From Candidatus Cryptobacteroides intestinigallinarum (GTDB lineage: Bacteria; Bacteroidota; Bacteroidia; Bacteroidales; UBA932), in NCBI GenBank assembly GCA_017694785.1, contig JADIMK010000030.1, forward strand, positions 1 to 35,386: a stretch of 35,386 nucleotides of DNA. The letters run 5' to 3'. Under the pieces are notes generated by a model. The model made no database searches. It was not told the DNA's origin and was given only the letters and a program-made list of their open reading frames with translations. Below are positions 1 through 7,365 of this stretch, piece by piece (positions within the stretch are counted from its first letter, which is position 1; every line of letters begins with the position of its first letter). The position numbers and the translations under genes are program-made.

Positions 1-81
1 GCTTATTTTCAGCAGGATAACCGTTCATTTATTTATATCCCCCCAACCCATCACCCGGACTCGCCGGACTTTCCTGTCGTT

Positions 82-130
82 ATAAAAAAGAAAGGTGACC
101 CTTAAGTCTGTCTTTGACTTTTGGGTCACC
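82..130 (-). terminator. Rho-independent terminator after the outer-membrane barrel gene
   Basis: On the minus strand the arms GGTGACCC and GGGTCACC, with an inner AAGTC/GACTT pair, form a long stem at 94-130. A T-rich tract (TTTCTTTTTTATA in minus sense) follows at 82-93. It lies 26 bases past the stop of the barrel gene at 156. Bases 1-81 hold nothing I recognise. Confidence 0.85.
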
Positions 131-155
131 CGCTTAAATCTCATCTATCCCTATG

Positions 156-764
156 TCAGAACGACAGACCGAGCTTGAAGCCGCAGTTGTTGATGCCGTT
201 CATATTGAAATATTCGCTTCTGTTAGTAGCATAACTGTAGTACAATGCGAACTGGAAGCCGAAATTGGTGCGGATGAAAGGATGCCATGTGAAACCGACT
301 TCAGGAGAAGCGTAGAATCCCCATGTCTTGGCATAGGCCGCATAGGAAGCAAAATACGTATTGAGGTCAGCATAGTTTGCGCCCACCTTTGCCTCCACAT
401 AAGGCTGGAACTTCGACCATGTGAAGCGGTATCTTACTGTCGCGCCGAAAGGCACCTGATACAGGGAATGGAACTTGTCTGTGTTGAGTGCCCCATCGTC
501 AAAGTAATATGTTTCACGGGCAAAATACTGGTTGTTCGTGTTGTAGCTGACAAAGGCTCCAACAGCTATGCGAGGCAGCAAATAGTATCCGCTCTCCAAA
601 TAAGCTCCTAAGCCCTGCGCTGACTCAGAGAAGTTGTTCTGCACCGTGGCATTGAACTGCCAGCCGGCATCGATATACCACCGTTTCCCGACCTGGGCAT
701 CGGCGGCTGCTGCAGTCAGGACAAATGCCGCTGCTGCGATTATAATGTTTCTGATAATTTTCAT
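156..764 (-). CDS. Small outer-membrane beta-barrel protein
   Basis: The 202-residue product starts with a Sec signal peptide (MKIIRNIII, then an Ala-rich core, cleavage near ADAQ at about residue 23). The rest alternates aromatic and small residues in a pattern typical of an 8-stranded barrel (OMP_b-brl or OmpW-like), with predicted strands such as RWYIDAGWQFNA, LGAYLESGYYLL and FGATVRYRFTW. It ends in Phe (GFKLGLSF), the usual C-terminal signal for outer-membrane barrel assembly. It is last in a minus-strand run after the DUF4251 and DUF4136 genes, with a 97-base gap upstream and a strong terminator downstream. A role as a structural or small-solute porin-like protein is inference; no substrate can be read from the sequence. 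The start ATG is the only good one before the signal peptide. Confidence 0.8.
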   Translation of the reverse strand: MKIIRNIIIAAAAFVLTAAAADAQVGKRWYIDAGWQFNATVQNNFSESAQGLGAYLESGYYLLPRIAVGAFVSYNTNNQYFARETYYFDDGALNTDKFHSLYQVPFGATVRYRFTWSKFQPYVEAKVGANYADLNTYFASYAAYAKTWGFYASPEVGFTWHPFIRTNFGFQFALYYSYATNRSEYFNMNGINNCGFKLGLSF

Positions 765-778
765 AAGATATTCTCCTG

Positions 779-824
779 TCTGAAATTTAAGGATGACATT
801 GTCTGAAATTCATGGATGATATTG
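779..824. repeat. Two direct copies of a 23-bp unit
   Basis: Two adjacent 23-bp units, each starting CTGAAATT and ending ATTGT, lie in the gap between the DUF4136 gene and the barrel gene. They may be part of the barrel gene leader. No clear promoter is visible next to them. Confidence 0.75.
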
Positions 825-861
825 TCCGGCAAGTCCAATAACACTATCATCAGTCCGAGAA

Positions 862-1524
862 TCAATTACGATGCAGTTCCTTTGACTGGGCAAAGGACTG
901 GCCGATCGCCCAGACGAGATTGTCCATCATATTGCGTGAATCCACCAGGCTGCCGTCCAGATAACTGTTCCACACGACTTCAAGACGGACATCCTTGTCA
1001 GCTTCCTCATCACCTGTAAGAGGTGTCAGATCTACCATCTCGACAAGGAAGGAATGTGTGGTGTAGGAGTATGACACTGGATAGGAATACGGAGCCCATC
1101 CTCCATAGTATCCGCCCCACCATGAAGGTGACCAGTAGCCTGGATAATCCCACCACCAGTAAGGGTCAGTAGGGACAAAGTCCACTACCTGATGAGTATT
1201 CTCTATATAGCTGATCTGGATGCCGAGATCGGCAGAAGCCTTGTCATCAGCCTCTGTATAACCGAGAGCAGACATCTGTGTCCTGTAGGTATCGACTATC
1301 GTCTGCACATTCCTGTCCTTCGATGCCTCCACATAATTGTACTTGCCTGAATCCATCACCAGCATGCTGTCAGCCACGATGAAACTGCTGAACTTCGAGA
1401 AATCCGTAGACTTGTCATATGATGTGTACACCATATATTTGCCGTCGGTACGGTTCATGTCAGGTTCCTTGCGGCAGGCCGCCAAAGATATCACGGCCAT
1501 CAATATTAAAACCAACTTTTTCAT
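862..1524 (-). CDS. DUF4136 family lipoprotein
   Basis: The product is a lipoprotein of about 220 residues with a lipobox LAAC (Cys17 counted from the ATG at 1524). A GTG two codons further upstream is possible, but the ATG places the positive N-terminus KK directly before the hydrophobic core. The body matches the DUF4136 pattern: an early YTSYDKSTDFSKFSSF region, then ALGYTEADDKASADLGIQISY, and a Trp/Tyr/Gly-rich stretch near residues 120-150 (YWWWDYPGYWSPSWWGGYYG). The function of DUF4136 is unknown; members are envelope lipoproteins. The gene lies 53 bases after the DUF4251 gene and before the barrel gene, so the three may be co-transcribed envelope genes. Confidence 0.82.
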   Translation of the reverse strand: MKKLVLILMAVISLAACRKEPDMNRTDGKYMVYTSYDKSTDFSKFSSFIVADSMLVMDSGKYNYVEASKDRNVQTIVDTYRTQMSALGYTEADDKASADLGIQISYIENTHQVVDFVPTDPYWWWDYPGYWSPSWWGGYYGGWAPYSYPVSYSYTTHSFLVEMVDLTPLTGDEEADKDVRLEVVWNSYLDGSLVDSRNMMDNLVWAIGQSFAQSKELHRN

Positions 1525-1577
1525 TTTCACAAAATTAAAATCATTTAATTTGATTTCTCCGAAATTGTCTGCCTATG

Positions 1578-2171
1578 TCACAGGGACATTCCCTCAACAG
1601 AGCGTGACAATGAATAAGGTACTATCCTTCCGTCAAGACGGACAGAATTGGAATTGAAATTCGGCATGACCACTGCATAGGCATAGTTGCTTTCGGCCGT
1701 TATCACGATATCGACCCTGGCACTTATGCCGATTCCGGTCACATTCATCGAATAATGGATATTGCCTCTTTTGTCAGTAGAGACCTTCACCCCTGATACA
1801 GTACCGTCGACAGTCACACCGCCCAGGCCGTTGGGACCTGCCGCAAAATATGACGGAGATACCTGAACGACAGCCCTGCTGCCTTTGACAGAGATGAAGT
1901 TTGTAGACGAATTGACCTGCACCCGAGTTCCCCTCTTGAATGTGACTGCATCAGCCTCAAGGACAAATGTGGCCTGTTGAAGAGAAAGCGCAGCCTGCTC
2001 TCCGGCAAGAGAATCCGTCACAGCCACCGCCATGCTCTTCATCTGACCCTGCCTGAACGTTTCCATATCACTTTTCCAACGCTCGATCCGTTCCTGCCGG
2101 GTCTCTTTGTTCTGGGCTGACCCGACAAAGCCCGCTGAAATCAAAATCAGCATCAAAATCAGTCGTTTCAT
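1578..2171 (-). CDS. DUF4251 domain periplasmic protein
   Basis: The 197-residue product has a signal peptide (MKRLILMLILISAGFVGSAQ, cleavage near SAQ at residue 20) and no lipobox. The mature part has a short charged helix (RQERIERWKSDMETFRQ) followed by a beta-rich domain typical of DUF4251: FVLEADAVTFKRG, then VNSSTNFISVKG, then GGVTVDGTVSGVKVS and YAVVMPNFNSNSVRLDGRIVP. DUF4251 members are secreted Bacteroidota proteins of unknown function. It is first in the minus-strand set with DUF4136 and the barrel. Its upstream region holds an 18-bp tandem repeat, and I see no convincing -7/-33 promoter pair. Confidence 0.8.
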   Translation of the reverse strand: MKRLILMLILISAGFVGSAQNKETRQERIERWKSDMETFRQGQMKSMAVAVTDSLAGEQAALSLQQATFVLEADAVTFKRGTRVQVNSSTNFISVKGSRAVVQVSPSYFAAGPNGLGGVTVDGTVSGVKVSTDKRGNIHYSMNVTGIGISARVDIVITAESNYAYAVVMPNFNSNSVRLDGRIVPYSLSRSVEGMSL

Positions 2172-2470
2172 AATTTAATTTATTAAATGTCACTATCTGT
2201 GATCAGTAATGTCACTGTGATCAATAATGTCACTGTGATCAATAATGTCACTGTCATGATCTAGTGATCTGTTGTTTTCTTCATAAACCTTTGGCTTCAG
2301 GTTACCGTTCAATTTCCGGCAACATTTTGTCCTCAGGTACTCCAATATCGGCTTTTGCCACGGAAAGGGGCTAAGACAAAGTACGCGCCAAACTCTTGAA
2401 TTGCCCGATAAAATACATGATATCGGAGCTCTTCAGACAATATCACGGCCATTCCTAGCCTTCCAAAAGG
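2172..2470. other. Intergenic gap between the DUF4251 and flavoprotein genes
   Basis: These 299 bases hold the 18-bp tandem array at 2186-2254 and a small hairpin next to the stop of the upstream flavoprotein gene. The middle (about 2260-2450) shows no reading frame, RNA or repeat that I can support. Confidence 0.6.
2186..2254. repeat. 18-bp tandem repeat upstream of the DUF4251 gene
   Basis: Two perfect units of AATGTCACTGTGATCAAT lie at 2208-2243, with a degenerate copy before and a partial copy after. The array starts 15 bases upstream of the DUF4251 start codon, so it would lie in its leader or promoter. Each unit contains TGATCA and an overlapping GTCAC/GTGA pair, so it could be a protein-binding iteron; that is inference. 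Confidence 0.85.
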
Positions 2471-2473
2471 CTA
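2456..2473 (-). terminator. Small hairpin overlapping the flavoprotein stop codon
   Basis: TAGCCTT and AAGGCTA form a perfect 7-bp stem with a 4-base loop, and the stop codon at 2471-2473 is part of the stem. No T tract follows, so it is at best a weak terminator or an mRNA 3'-end protector. Confidence 0.35.
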
Positions 2474-3100
2474 TGCCCCTTCTATATCCATGGTTTTCAT
2501 CTGACTTTTTGTCACTCCATATTTCTTTCCGTAGTTGCTCCAATATATTGTGGAAGCCATCACGAAAAGCCGTTTAGGAAGCGGCATTGTCACATGGAAC
2601 TCTCCATAGCTTCCTGCAATGACCGAAGCTGCGAAACGATGTATCTTCCTTTTGACAAGATACCTGAAGCCTGGAATACCCAGGATGGCCTCTCCGCTTC
2701 CTATCTTCAGGACAGATCCGAAACGGAATCTGTTCTTCCGGCAGAAAAGTCTTATCATCTCCACCGCAAGATCATTCTGCTGATATTCAAAGAAGCCGCA
2801 GTTTATCATGACAGATATGACCGGTTTTGCAACAGGCTGCATGCTCTCCAATGTCTTCAGAAAATCAAGCAGTCCGACAGGAAGGGAATCGGCATAAAGA
2901 GGAAAGACAAGTACAATGTCTGTGAACTCAGCCATCCTGCCGCATAGTTCCGCGTGGTTTCTTCTCGTCAGGTTGAAATACTCTGCCGGAGTGCTGCCGC
3001 AATATCCGGCAAAGATTTCCGCATATCGCTTTGAATTGGACTTCGGAGCCCTTGGGCTGCCGTTGATTATCATTATCTTTCCCATCTTCATTTTCTCCAT
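2471..3100 (-). CDS. Flavodoxin-fold NAD(P)H-dependent oxidoreductase
   Basis: The 209-residue product opens with the FMN phosphate-binding loop of the flavodoxin-like fold: KIMIINGSPRAPKSNSKRYAE, residues about 8-28. A second conserved segment follows at about 60-80 (DIVLVFPLYADSLPVGLLDFLK), the usual loop over the isoalloxazine ring. The length fits the NADPH-dependent FMN reductase/flavodoxin_2 group. It probably reduces quinones or other small molecules with FMN as cofactor; the true substrate is unknown. Its start overlaps the end of the preceding flavoprotein gene by 13 bases, which suggests translational coupling. It is last in the SulP-lipocalin-flavoprotein operon. GTG or ATG starts nearer GKIMIING are possible alternatives. 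Confidence 0.82.
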   Translation of the reverse strand: MEKMKMGKIMIINGSPRAPKSNSKRYAEIFAGYCGSTPAEYFNLTRRNHAELCGRMAEFTDIVLVFPLYADSLPVGLLDFLKTLESMQPVAKPVISVMINCGFFEYQQNDLAVEMIRLFCRKNRFRFGSVLKIGSGEAILGIPGFRYLVKRKIHRFAASVIAGSYGEFHVTMPLPKRLFVMASTIYWSNYGKKYGVTKSQMKTMDIEGA

Positions 3101-3603
3101 CTTGCCAATACCTTTTTTACTTCCTGTTCAACTTCCGCCTCCGAGGTAAAGATTATCTCATAGCTTTCAAAACTCATGTTGGAGGCATTCCTGCCGACGA
3201 GTCTCGTGAAGATATCCTTTTCTTCTGGAGAGAGATCCTCACCATAGGCTATTATCGTGGCTTTCTTCATGGCAACCGCCCTCTGGACATGATGCGTCTC
3301 ACCATGATATATGCGGATAAAGGCCTGCTGCACAGGAATTGCCCTTTCAAGCATGGTCTTCATCGCCGTATCATAGCCGCCATACTTGATATGGCTCACA
3401 TACAATAGGGTATCACTTTTGGCAATGTATGGATATACCTTCGTAGCGTCGTCGCGGATAACACACCGGCCCGGCGTTCTTGTCCAACATCCGAAACATC
3501 CTACGCAATTGGCAATCTTCAATGCCGACAGGTCAATGCATTTGATCTCCCCGCCTTCTTTCACTGTGACATCAAGATGTCTGTCGCTTAAAATCAGTTT
3601 CAT
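3088..3603 (-). CDS. Flavodoxin-family protein with a CVGCFGCW motif
   Basis: The 171-residue product carries the motif CVGCFGCWTRTPGRCVIRDD (residues about 34-53), typical of a flavodoxin-family group of putative NAD(P)H-dependent FMN oxidoreductases, and then SDTLLYVSHIKYGGY, the flavin-loop region. The early Ser-rich phosphate loop seen in its neighbour is absent, as is usual for this short group. Its ATG overlaps the lipocalin stop codon (ATGA), and its 3' end overlaps the next flavoprotein gene by 13 bases, so all three are probably translated in a coupled way. A pair of adjacent flavodoxin-like proteins may form a heterodimer; this is inference. The Cys residues could form a disulfide or bind a metal. 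Confidence 0.8.
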   Translation of the reverse strand: MKLILSDRHLDVTVKEGGEIKCIDLSALKIANCVGCFGCWTRTPGRCVIRDDATKVYPYIAKSDTLLYVSHIKYGGYDTAMKTMLERAIPVQQAFIRIYHGETHHVQRAVAMKKATIIAYGEDLSPEEKDIFTRLVGRNASNMSFESYEIIFTSEAEVEQEVKKVLARWRK

Positions 3604-4091
3604 TGTTCCAAAATATTGTTACACATATGGTTCCGACACGAGAAAGGTCGAACCGGGCTCATATATGCAACTGTCTGGCCAAAAATGGCGGATATCCGCA
3701 AAATTTTCCCTAACGCGTCGACATAGAGGATATTGTAGTCAGAATAGAAGAAGAGAAAGAAAGACACTCTCAGATGAGCAGGATTTCCGACAGGATCCGG
3801 ACATTTGGCCTTTCCTTCGGCAACCTTCTTCTCACCGTCTTTCCATCCTGAATTGATGACCTGTATTGTGCCGTCTTCCTTAAGGATGTACTCGGCCGTG
3901 ACATTCTCCATGCCGCGTTCGAACTTGTGGTCGAACCTAGCTATTTCATACCACTTGCCGAGATAGCGCTGCAGGTCGAGCTGCGCTACAGGTGTACTGT
4001 CATGGCTTGTACCGGCTGTGCATGAGCCTGCACACAGCAAGGCCACTGCAAAGATTGAAAAAACGGAGAGACGCCATGCACGCACTGCCAT
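3600..4091 (-). CDS. Lipocalin (Blc-like) lipoprotein with a replaced C-terminus
   Basis: The N-terminal 125 residues are a bacterial lipocalin: a lipobox CAGSC (Cys24), then the signature LQRYLGKWYEIARFDHKFERG, AEYILKEDGTIQVINSG, and HLRVSFFLFFYSDYNILYVD. Blc relatives then continue with strands H and I, including a YLWILSR-like segment, and a C-terminal helix. Here that part is missing and about 38 unrelated residues follow (from ALGKILRISAIFG to NNILEQ). No other frame in the next 130 bases restores the lost segment. The barrel may therefore be incomplete. The ATG at 4091 is chosen over a TTG one codon upstream. It sits 10 bases after the SulP stop and overlaps the next gene by ATGA. Lipocalins bind lipids or other hydrophobic ligands; function here is uncertain. 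Confidence 0.75.
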   Translation of the reverse strand: MAVRAWRLSVFSIFAVALLCAGSCTAGTSHDSTPVAQLDLQRYLGKWYEIARFDHKFERGMENVTAEYILKEDGTIQVINSGWKDGEKKVAEGKAKCPDPVGNPAHLRVSFFLFFYSDYNILYVDALGKILRISAIFGQTVAYMSPVRPFSCRNHMCNNILEQ

Positions 4092-4101
4092 CAAGCCAGT
4101 A

Positions 4102-5808
4102 CTAACGTCCGTCTGCTATGCTGTTTGCCTTTGCCAAGGCAAGTGAGATGTGAGGGAAAATATATTCCTTGCCTATCTCTTTATCTACACCGAACTTGTG
4201 GAGCGTAGCCAGAACATCGTCCGTCACTCCGGAAAGTATGACCTGTATCCCTCTTTTTCTGGTCCTGTCGCAGAGGTTCCTCAGATTCTTGACACCGGTG
4301 GAATCAATGAAAGGTACCTTTCTCATCCTTATGATACGGACCTTGACATTATGGCTGTTGAGATTCTCAAGCTCCTCGAAACGGCTTGCTATACCAAAGA
4401 AGAAAGGTCCGTTTATCTCATACACCTCGACCCCGTCATGTACATCAAGGAACTCGGTGTCGTCGGCGGAGACTTTCTCATCATTCTCTGTCGCGGCAAG
4501 CTTGTCTTCCTCAAGTACATTGATGGAAGACGTCTCCATGACCCTTTTGACAAAAAGCACTATGGCCATCAGGACCCCGGCTTCTATTGCCACAGTAAGG
4601 TCGATGATAACCGTCAGGAAGAATGTGATCAGAAGCACCGCCACATCCGGCTTATCCCCTTTGAGAAGATATCGGAATGTCTTCCACTCGCTCATGTTGT
4701 AGGCAACGACCACCAGTATGGCTGCGAGGCAGGACAGAGGGACATATACAGCATACGGCATCAGGAAAAAGTATATCAGCAGAAGCACTACGGCATGCAC
4801 TATACCTGTCACAGGGGTCTTGCCTCCGTTGTTGATGCTGGCCATGGTACGTGCTATAGCTCCTGTAGCCGGTATGCCGCCGAAGAACGGAGTGACGACA
4901 TTGGCTATTCCCTGTCCTATCAGCTCGGTATTCGAGTTGTGGTGCTTGCCTGTGACACCGTCTGCGACCATCGCCGCAAGCAATGATTCTATGGCACAGA
5001 GTATCGCTATCGTAAACGCCGGGGAAACGAGTTCCCGGAGAGTCTCATAATCGAATTCCGGAGCTACTGGCTGAGGTATGCCGAATCCGGCGGCAAGCTC
5101 CGGAAACCTTGTCCCGATTGTTGCAAGATGTATCCCAGCATATCTGTCGAGGATGACGGAGACAGCTGTACCTGCAAGAAGTGCAATGAGGGAGCCTGGG
5201 ACTTTCTTAGTGACCTTGCCCCAGAGGACTATGACGGCAAGACATCCGAGGCTCATAAGCGTTTCAGGGACACTTATGGATGAAATATTCTGGAAATAGC
5301 AGCCCCACTGGGGGATGAAACCGGCAGGAACAGTCACATCCAGGCCGAAGAAGTCCTTCATCTGTGTGGAGAAGATAGTCACGGCGATACCACTGGTGAA
5401 GCCGACGACAATCGGATATGGAATGAACTTGAATATGGCCCCGAGACGGCAAAGGCCCATGATAATCAGGATTATTCCTGCCATTATCGTTGCTATGATG
5501 AGGCCCTGCATGCCATATCTGGCTACAATATCAGCGACAATGACGATGAATGCTCCCGTAGGTCCGCCTATAAGGAAATTGGAGCCTCCGAATACCGACA
5601 CAAGAAGTCCTGCCACAATTGCTGTGATCAGCCCCTGCTGAGGGGTTACACCACTGGCTATTCCGAATGCTATTGCAAGAGGAAGCGCAATTATTCCTAC
5701 AATGATACCTGCTATCAGGTCTGATGCGAATGTTTTTCTGTCATACCGCCCTTTGCGGAAGAGGCCGAAGAACTTCGGTCTGAACAGATCGGTCAAATCC
5801 AGTTTCAT
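4102..5808 (-). CDS. SulP/SLC26 family anion transporter with STAS domain
   Basis: The 568-residue product is a full-length SulP permease. The membrane part (about 20-420) starts with the family pattern DLIAGIIVGIIALPLAIAFG and includes FLIGGPTGAFIVIVADIVA and FTSGIAVTIFSTQMKDFFG. A cytoplasmic STAS domain (about 440-560) follows, with the conserved loop FIDSTGVKNLRN. SulP proteins carry sulfate, bicarbonate, dicarboxylates or other anions, often with Na+ or H+; the substrate cannot be told from the sequence. It begins the operon with the lipocalin and two flavoproteins, spaced 10 bases from the lipocalin ATG. A promoter candidate lies in the 59-bp gap behind oxyR. Confidence 0.92.
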   Translation of the reverse strand: MKLDLTDLFRPKFFGLFRKGRYDRKTFASDLIAGIIVGIIALPLAIAFGIASGVTPQQGLITAIVAGLLVSVFGGSNFLIGGPTGAFIVIVADIVARYGMQGLIIATIMAGIILIIMGLCRLGAIFKFIPYPIVVGFTSGIAVTIFSTQMKDFFGLDVTVPAGFIPQWGCYFQNISSISVPETLMSLGCLAVIVLWGKVTKKVPGSLIALLAGTAVSVILDRYAGIHLATIGTRFPELAAGFGIPQPVAPEFDYETLRELVSPAFTIAILCAIESLLAAMVADGVTGKHHNSNTELIGQGIANVVTPFFGGIPATGAIARTMASINNGGKTPVTGIVHAVVLLLIYFFLMPYAVYVPLSCLAAILVVVAYNMSEWKTFRYLLKGDKPDVAVLLITFFLTVIIDLTVAIEAGVLMAIVLFVKRVMETSSINVLEEDKLAATENDEKVSADDTEFLDVHDGVEVYEINGPFFFGIASRFEELENLNSHNVKVRIIRMRKVPFIDSTGVKNLRNLCDRTRKRGIQVILSGVTDDVLATLHKFGVDKEIGKEYIFPHISLALAKANSIADGR

Positions 5809-5829
5809 TTTTTCATATCAAAAGGGCGG

Positions 5830-5860
5830 CAAAGATAGGTATTTTCCCCATATCTCCAAT
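5830..5860 (-). promoter_or_regulatory. Bacteroidota-type promoter of the SulP operon
   Basis: In minus-strand sense a perfect -7 element TATCTTTG lies at 5837-5830, with ATTG (3 of 4 matches to the TTTG -33 element) 19 bases upstream. A start near 5825 would give a leader of about 15 bases before the SulP ATG. Confidence 0.6.
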
Positions 5861-5867
5861 ACAGACT

Positions 5868-6827
5868 CTAGAGCTTTATGGCGAAACGCTTCAGACGGGA
5901 ATCCAACATGTTTTCAGGGACTATCCTCCTGATGCAGTCTGCCACGGAGTTGAGCAGCCTCTCCCGGACGAAATCCTCATGGATCACTATCGACACTTCT
6001 CTGATAGGGACACAGGTCTCGCACGGCTGTCCGGAAGAGCGTCCTGTTATCGGTCTTAGATTCCTGCGCCGGGCCTCGTCAAGGAATGAAGCATGCAGCT
6101 CCGGGATGACAGTATAGCCTCCGTTGAAGTCCACCACCCGGATCAGGCTGCCGATGCTGCCGGCCTGGTACTCGGAGTGCATGTGCCTGCCGCTGTGGCA
6201 GAAGTTCAGCACCTGGCTGCGAAGGCAATGGCCTTCCTCCAGTATCCACAGGCGGTCGGTAGGAAGCTCGTCAGCCGCGATTTCATCCTTTGCATAGAAT
6301 TCATCTTCCGGAGAGATGTAGGCAAGGAATTTCTCGTAGTAGAGCGGTATCTCCAGCAGATCCTTTTCTCCGAGAGGGGTGGACATTATGGCCATGTCGA
6401 CCTCACCCGAGCGGAGCTTTTCTATCAGTACACCCGTACGCATCTCGGCGACCTTCATCTTCACCTTCGGATGTGAAACACGCATCTCACGGATAAGCCC
6501 GGGAAGCACATATGGGGCAACTGTCGGAATGGTGCCGATGAAGACCGCTCCTCCATCCTCGCCTTTCTCGCTCTGGACCAGTTCTTCTATCTGTGACGCG
6601 CTTCTGAGGGCCGCCCGTGCCATGGTAATTATCTTCTCCCCCAGAGGCGTAGGCCGCACCGGGTGGGAATTGCGGTTGAAGATGGTCACATCGAGCTCCT
6701 CTTCCATGTTCCTGATGGCTATGCTCAAGGTCGGCTGGGTGACTCCGCAGGCCTCTGCCGCCTTAACGAAATTGCGGTAGGTATCCACCGCCACGATGTA
6801 TCTGAGTGTACTGAGGTTCGCTTTCAT
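5868..6827 (-). CDS. oxyR: Peroxide-sensing LysR-family regulator OxyR
   Basis: The 319-residue product is a LysR-type regulator. Its winged helix is at 1-60 (STLRYIVAVDTYRNFVKAAE, then GVTQPTLSIAIRNMEEELD). The effector domain carries the OxyR redox motif GHCLRSQVLNFC, giving Cys201 and Cys210. That is the same nine-residue spacing as Cys199/Cys208 of Escherichia coli OxyR, which form a disulfide on peroxide exposure. Oxidised OxyR activates peroxide-defence genes. It is divergent from a peroxiredoxin gene across a 538-bp gap with an operator-like palindrome. It has a C-terminal extension of about 15 residues over E. coli OxyR. I see no clear promoter for it; the 120 bases upstream are filled by a 12-bp repeat. 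Confidence 0.95.
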   Translation of the reverse strand: MKANLSTLRYIVAVDTYRNFVKAAEACGVTQPTLSIAIRNMEEELDVTIFNRNSHPVRPTPLGEKIITMARAALRSASQIEELVQSEKGEDGGAVFIGTIPTVAPYVLPGLIREMRVSHPKVKMKVAEMRTGVLIEKLRSGEVDMAIMSTPLGEKDLLEIPLYYEKFLAYISPEDEFYAKDEIAADELPTDRLWILEEGHCLRSQVLNFCHSGRHMHSEYQAGSIGSLIRVVDFNGGYTVIPELHASFLDEARRRNLRPITGRSSGQPCETCVPIREVSIVIHEDFVRERLLNSVADCIRRIVPENMLDSRLKRFAIKL

Positions 6828-6863
6828 ATCCTGTCTATTGTACTTTTATTCTTTCTATTGTAC

Positions 6864-6923
6864 TTTCTGTCGTCATTTCTGTCGTCATTTCTGTCGTCAT
6901 TTCTGTTGTCATTTCTGTTGTCT
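6864..6923. repeat. 12-bp tandem repeat (5 copies)
   Basis: Five units of TTTCTGTCGTCA or TTTCTGTTGTCA follow each other from 37 bases upstream of the oxyR start codon. They would lie in the oxyR leader. Confidence 0.9.
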
Positions 6924-6995
6924 ATCAGCATTTATTCCAGAATCCCCGACAAATTACAATGGTTACGGAATTCAATTCCGGACAAGTTTGTTCCA

Positions 6996-7059
6996 TTTCC
7001 GTCTATTTCCGTCTATTCCGTCTATTTCCGTCTATTTCCGACTATTTCCGACTATTCCT
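6996..7059. repeat. 10-bp tandem repeat (about 6 copies)
   Basis: About six units of TTCCGTCTAT, drifting to TTCCGACTAT, with small length variation between units. The unit differs from the 12-bp array 70 bases away. Confidence 0.85.
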
Positions 7060-7141
7060 ATTCTCCCGAGAATCATTTTCATTCCGTATCGCCCTTGTCC
7101 AGGACAAATCGTATTTAATAGGGACATATCGTATTTAATTA

Positions 7142-7199
7142 GGGATTATCATACATATTGTCCTTATTGCGGGATTATCATACATATTGTCCTTATTGC
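7142..7199. repeat. Two perfect copies of a 29-bp unit
   Basis: Bases 7142-7170 and 7171-7199 are identical: the unit begins GGGATTATCATACATATTG and ends CCTTATTGC. A shorter degenerate relative (GGGACATATCGTATTTAAT) precedes it. Confidence 0.9.
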
Positions 7200-7245
7200 G
7201 GCATTATTATTCTTGTCGCGGCATTCTCTGACAAATATATAGATT

Positions 7246-7267
7246 TTATCAATAATGGCATTGATAA
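7246..7267. promoter_or_regulatory. Candidate OxyR operator
   Basis: A perfect 8-bp palindrome TTATCAAT-6-ATTGATAA ends 7 bases before the -33 element of the peroxiredoxin promoter, the usual place for a LysR-type activator site. ATAG-like tetrads flank it. The link to OxyR is inference from position and the divergent oxyR gene. Confidence 0.5.
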
Positions 7268-7273
7268 TATCAA

Positions 7274-7305
7274 TTTGATTTATAATTATAGCATCCATAT
7301 CTTTG
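7274..7305 (+). promoter_or_regulatory. Promoter of the peroxiredoxin gene
   Basis: TTTG at 7274-7277 and TATCTTTG at 7298-7305 are separated by 20 bases, a perfect match to the Bacteroidota primary-sigma pattern TTTG-N19-21-TAnnTTTG. Transcription would begin near 7311 and leave a leader of about 55 bases. Confidence 0.85.
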
Positions 7306-7365
7306 CATCAGGAAACAGACAGAACAACAGAAACAAGGAACAATAAAAAATAAAAATCTGACATT

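Larger units (their letters stand above)
6828..7245. other. Repeat-rich oxyR/peroxiredoxin intergenic region
   Basis: This stretch holds three different tandem arrays (6864-6923, 6996-7059, 7142-7199) and a perfect 15-bp palindrome CGGAATTCAATTCCG at 6966-6980. It has no reading frame I believe in. It is AT-rich near the peroxiredoxin promoter. Confidence 0.7.

Noticed and set aside
3600..3740. Simple frameshift in the lipocalin gene
   Set aside because: Neither other minus-strand frame continues the lipocalin sequence after YNILYVD, so a single-base shift does not explain the odd C-terminus.
4150..4986. Long plus-strand frame opposite the SulP gene
   Set aside because: It is antisense to a full-length conserved transporter and has no recognisable domain or promoter.
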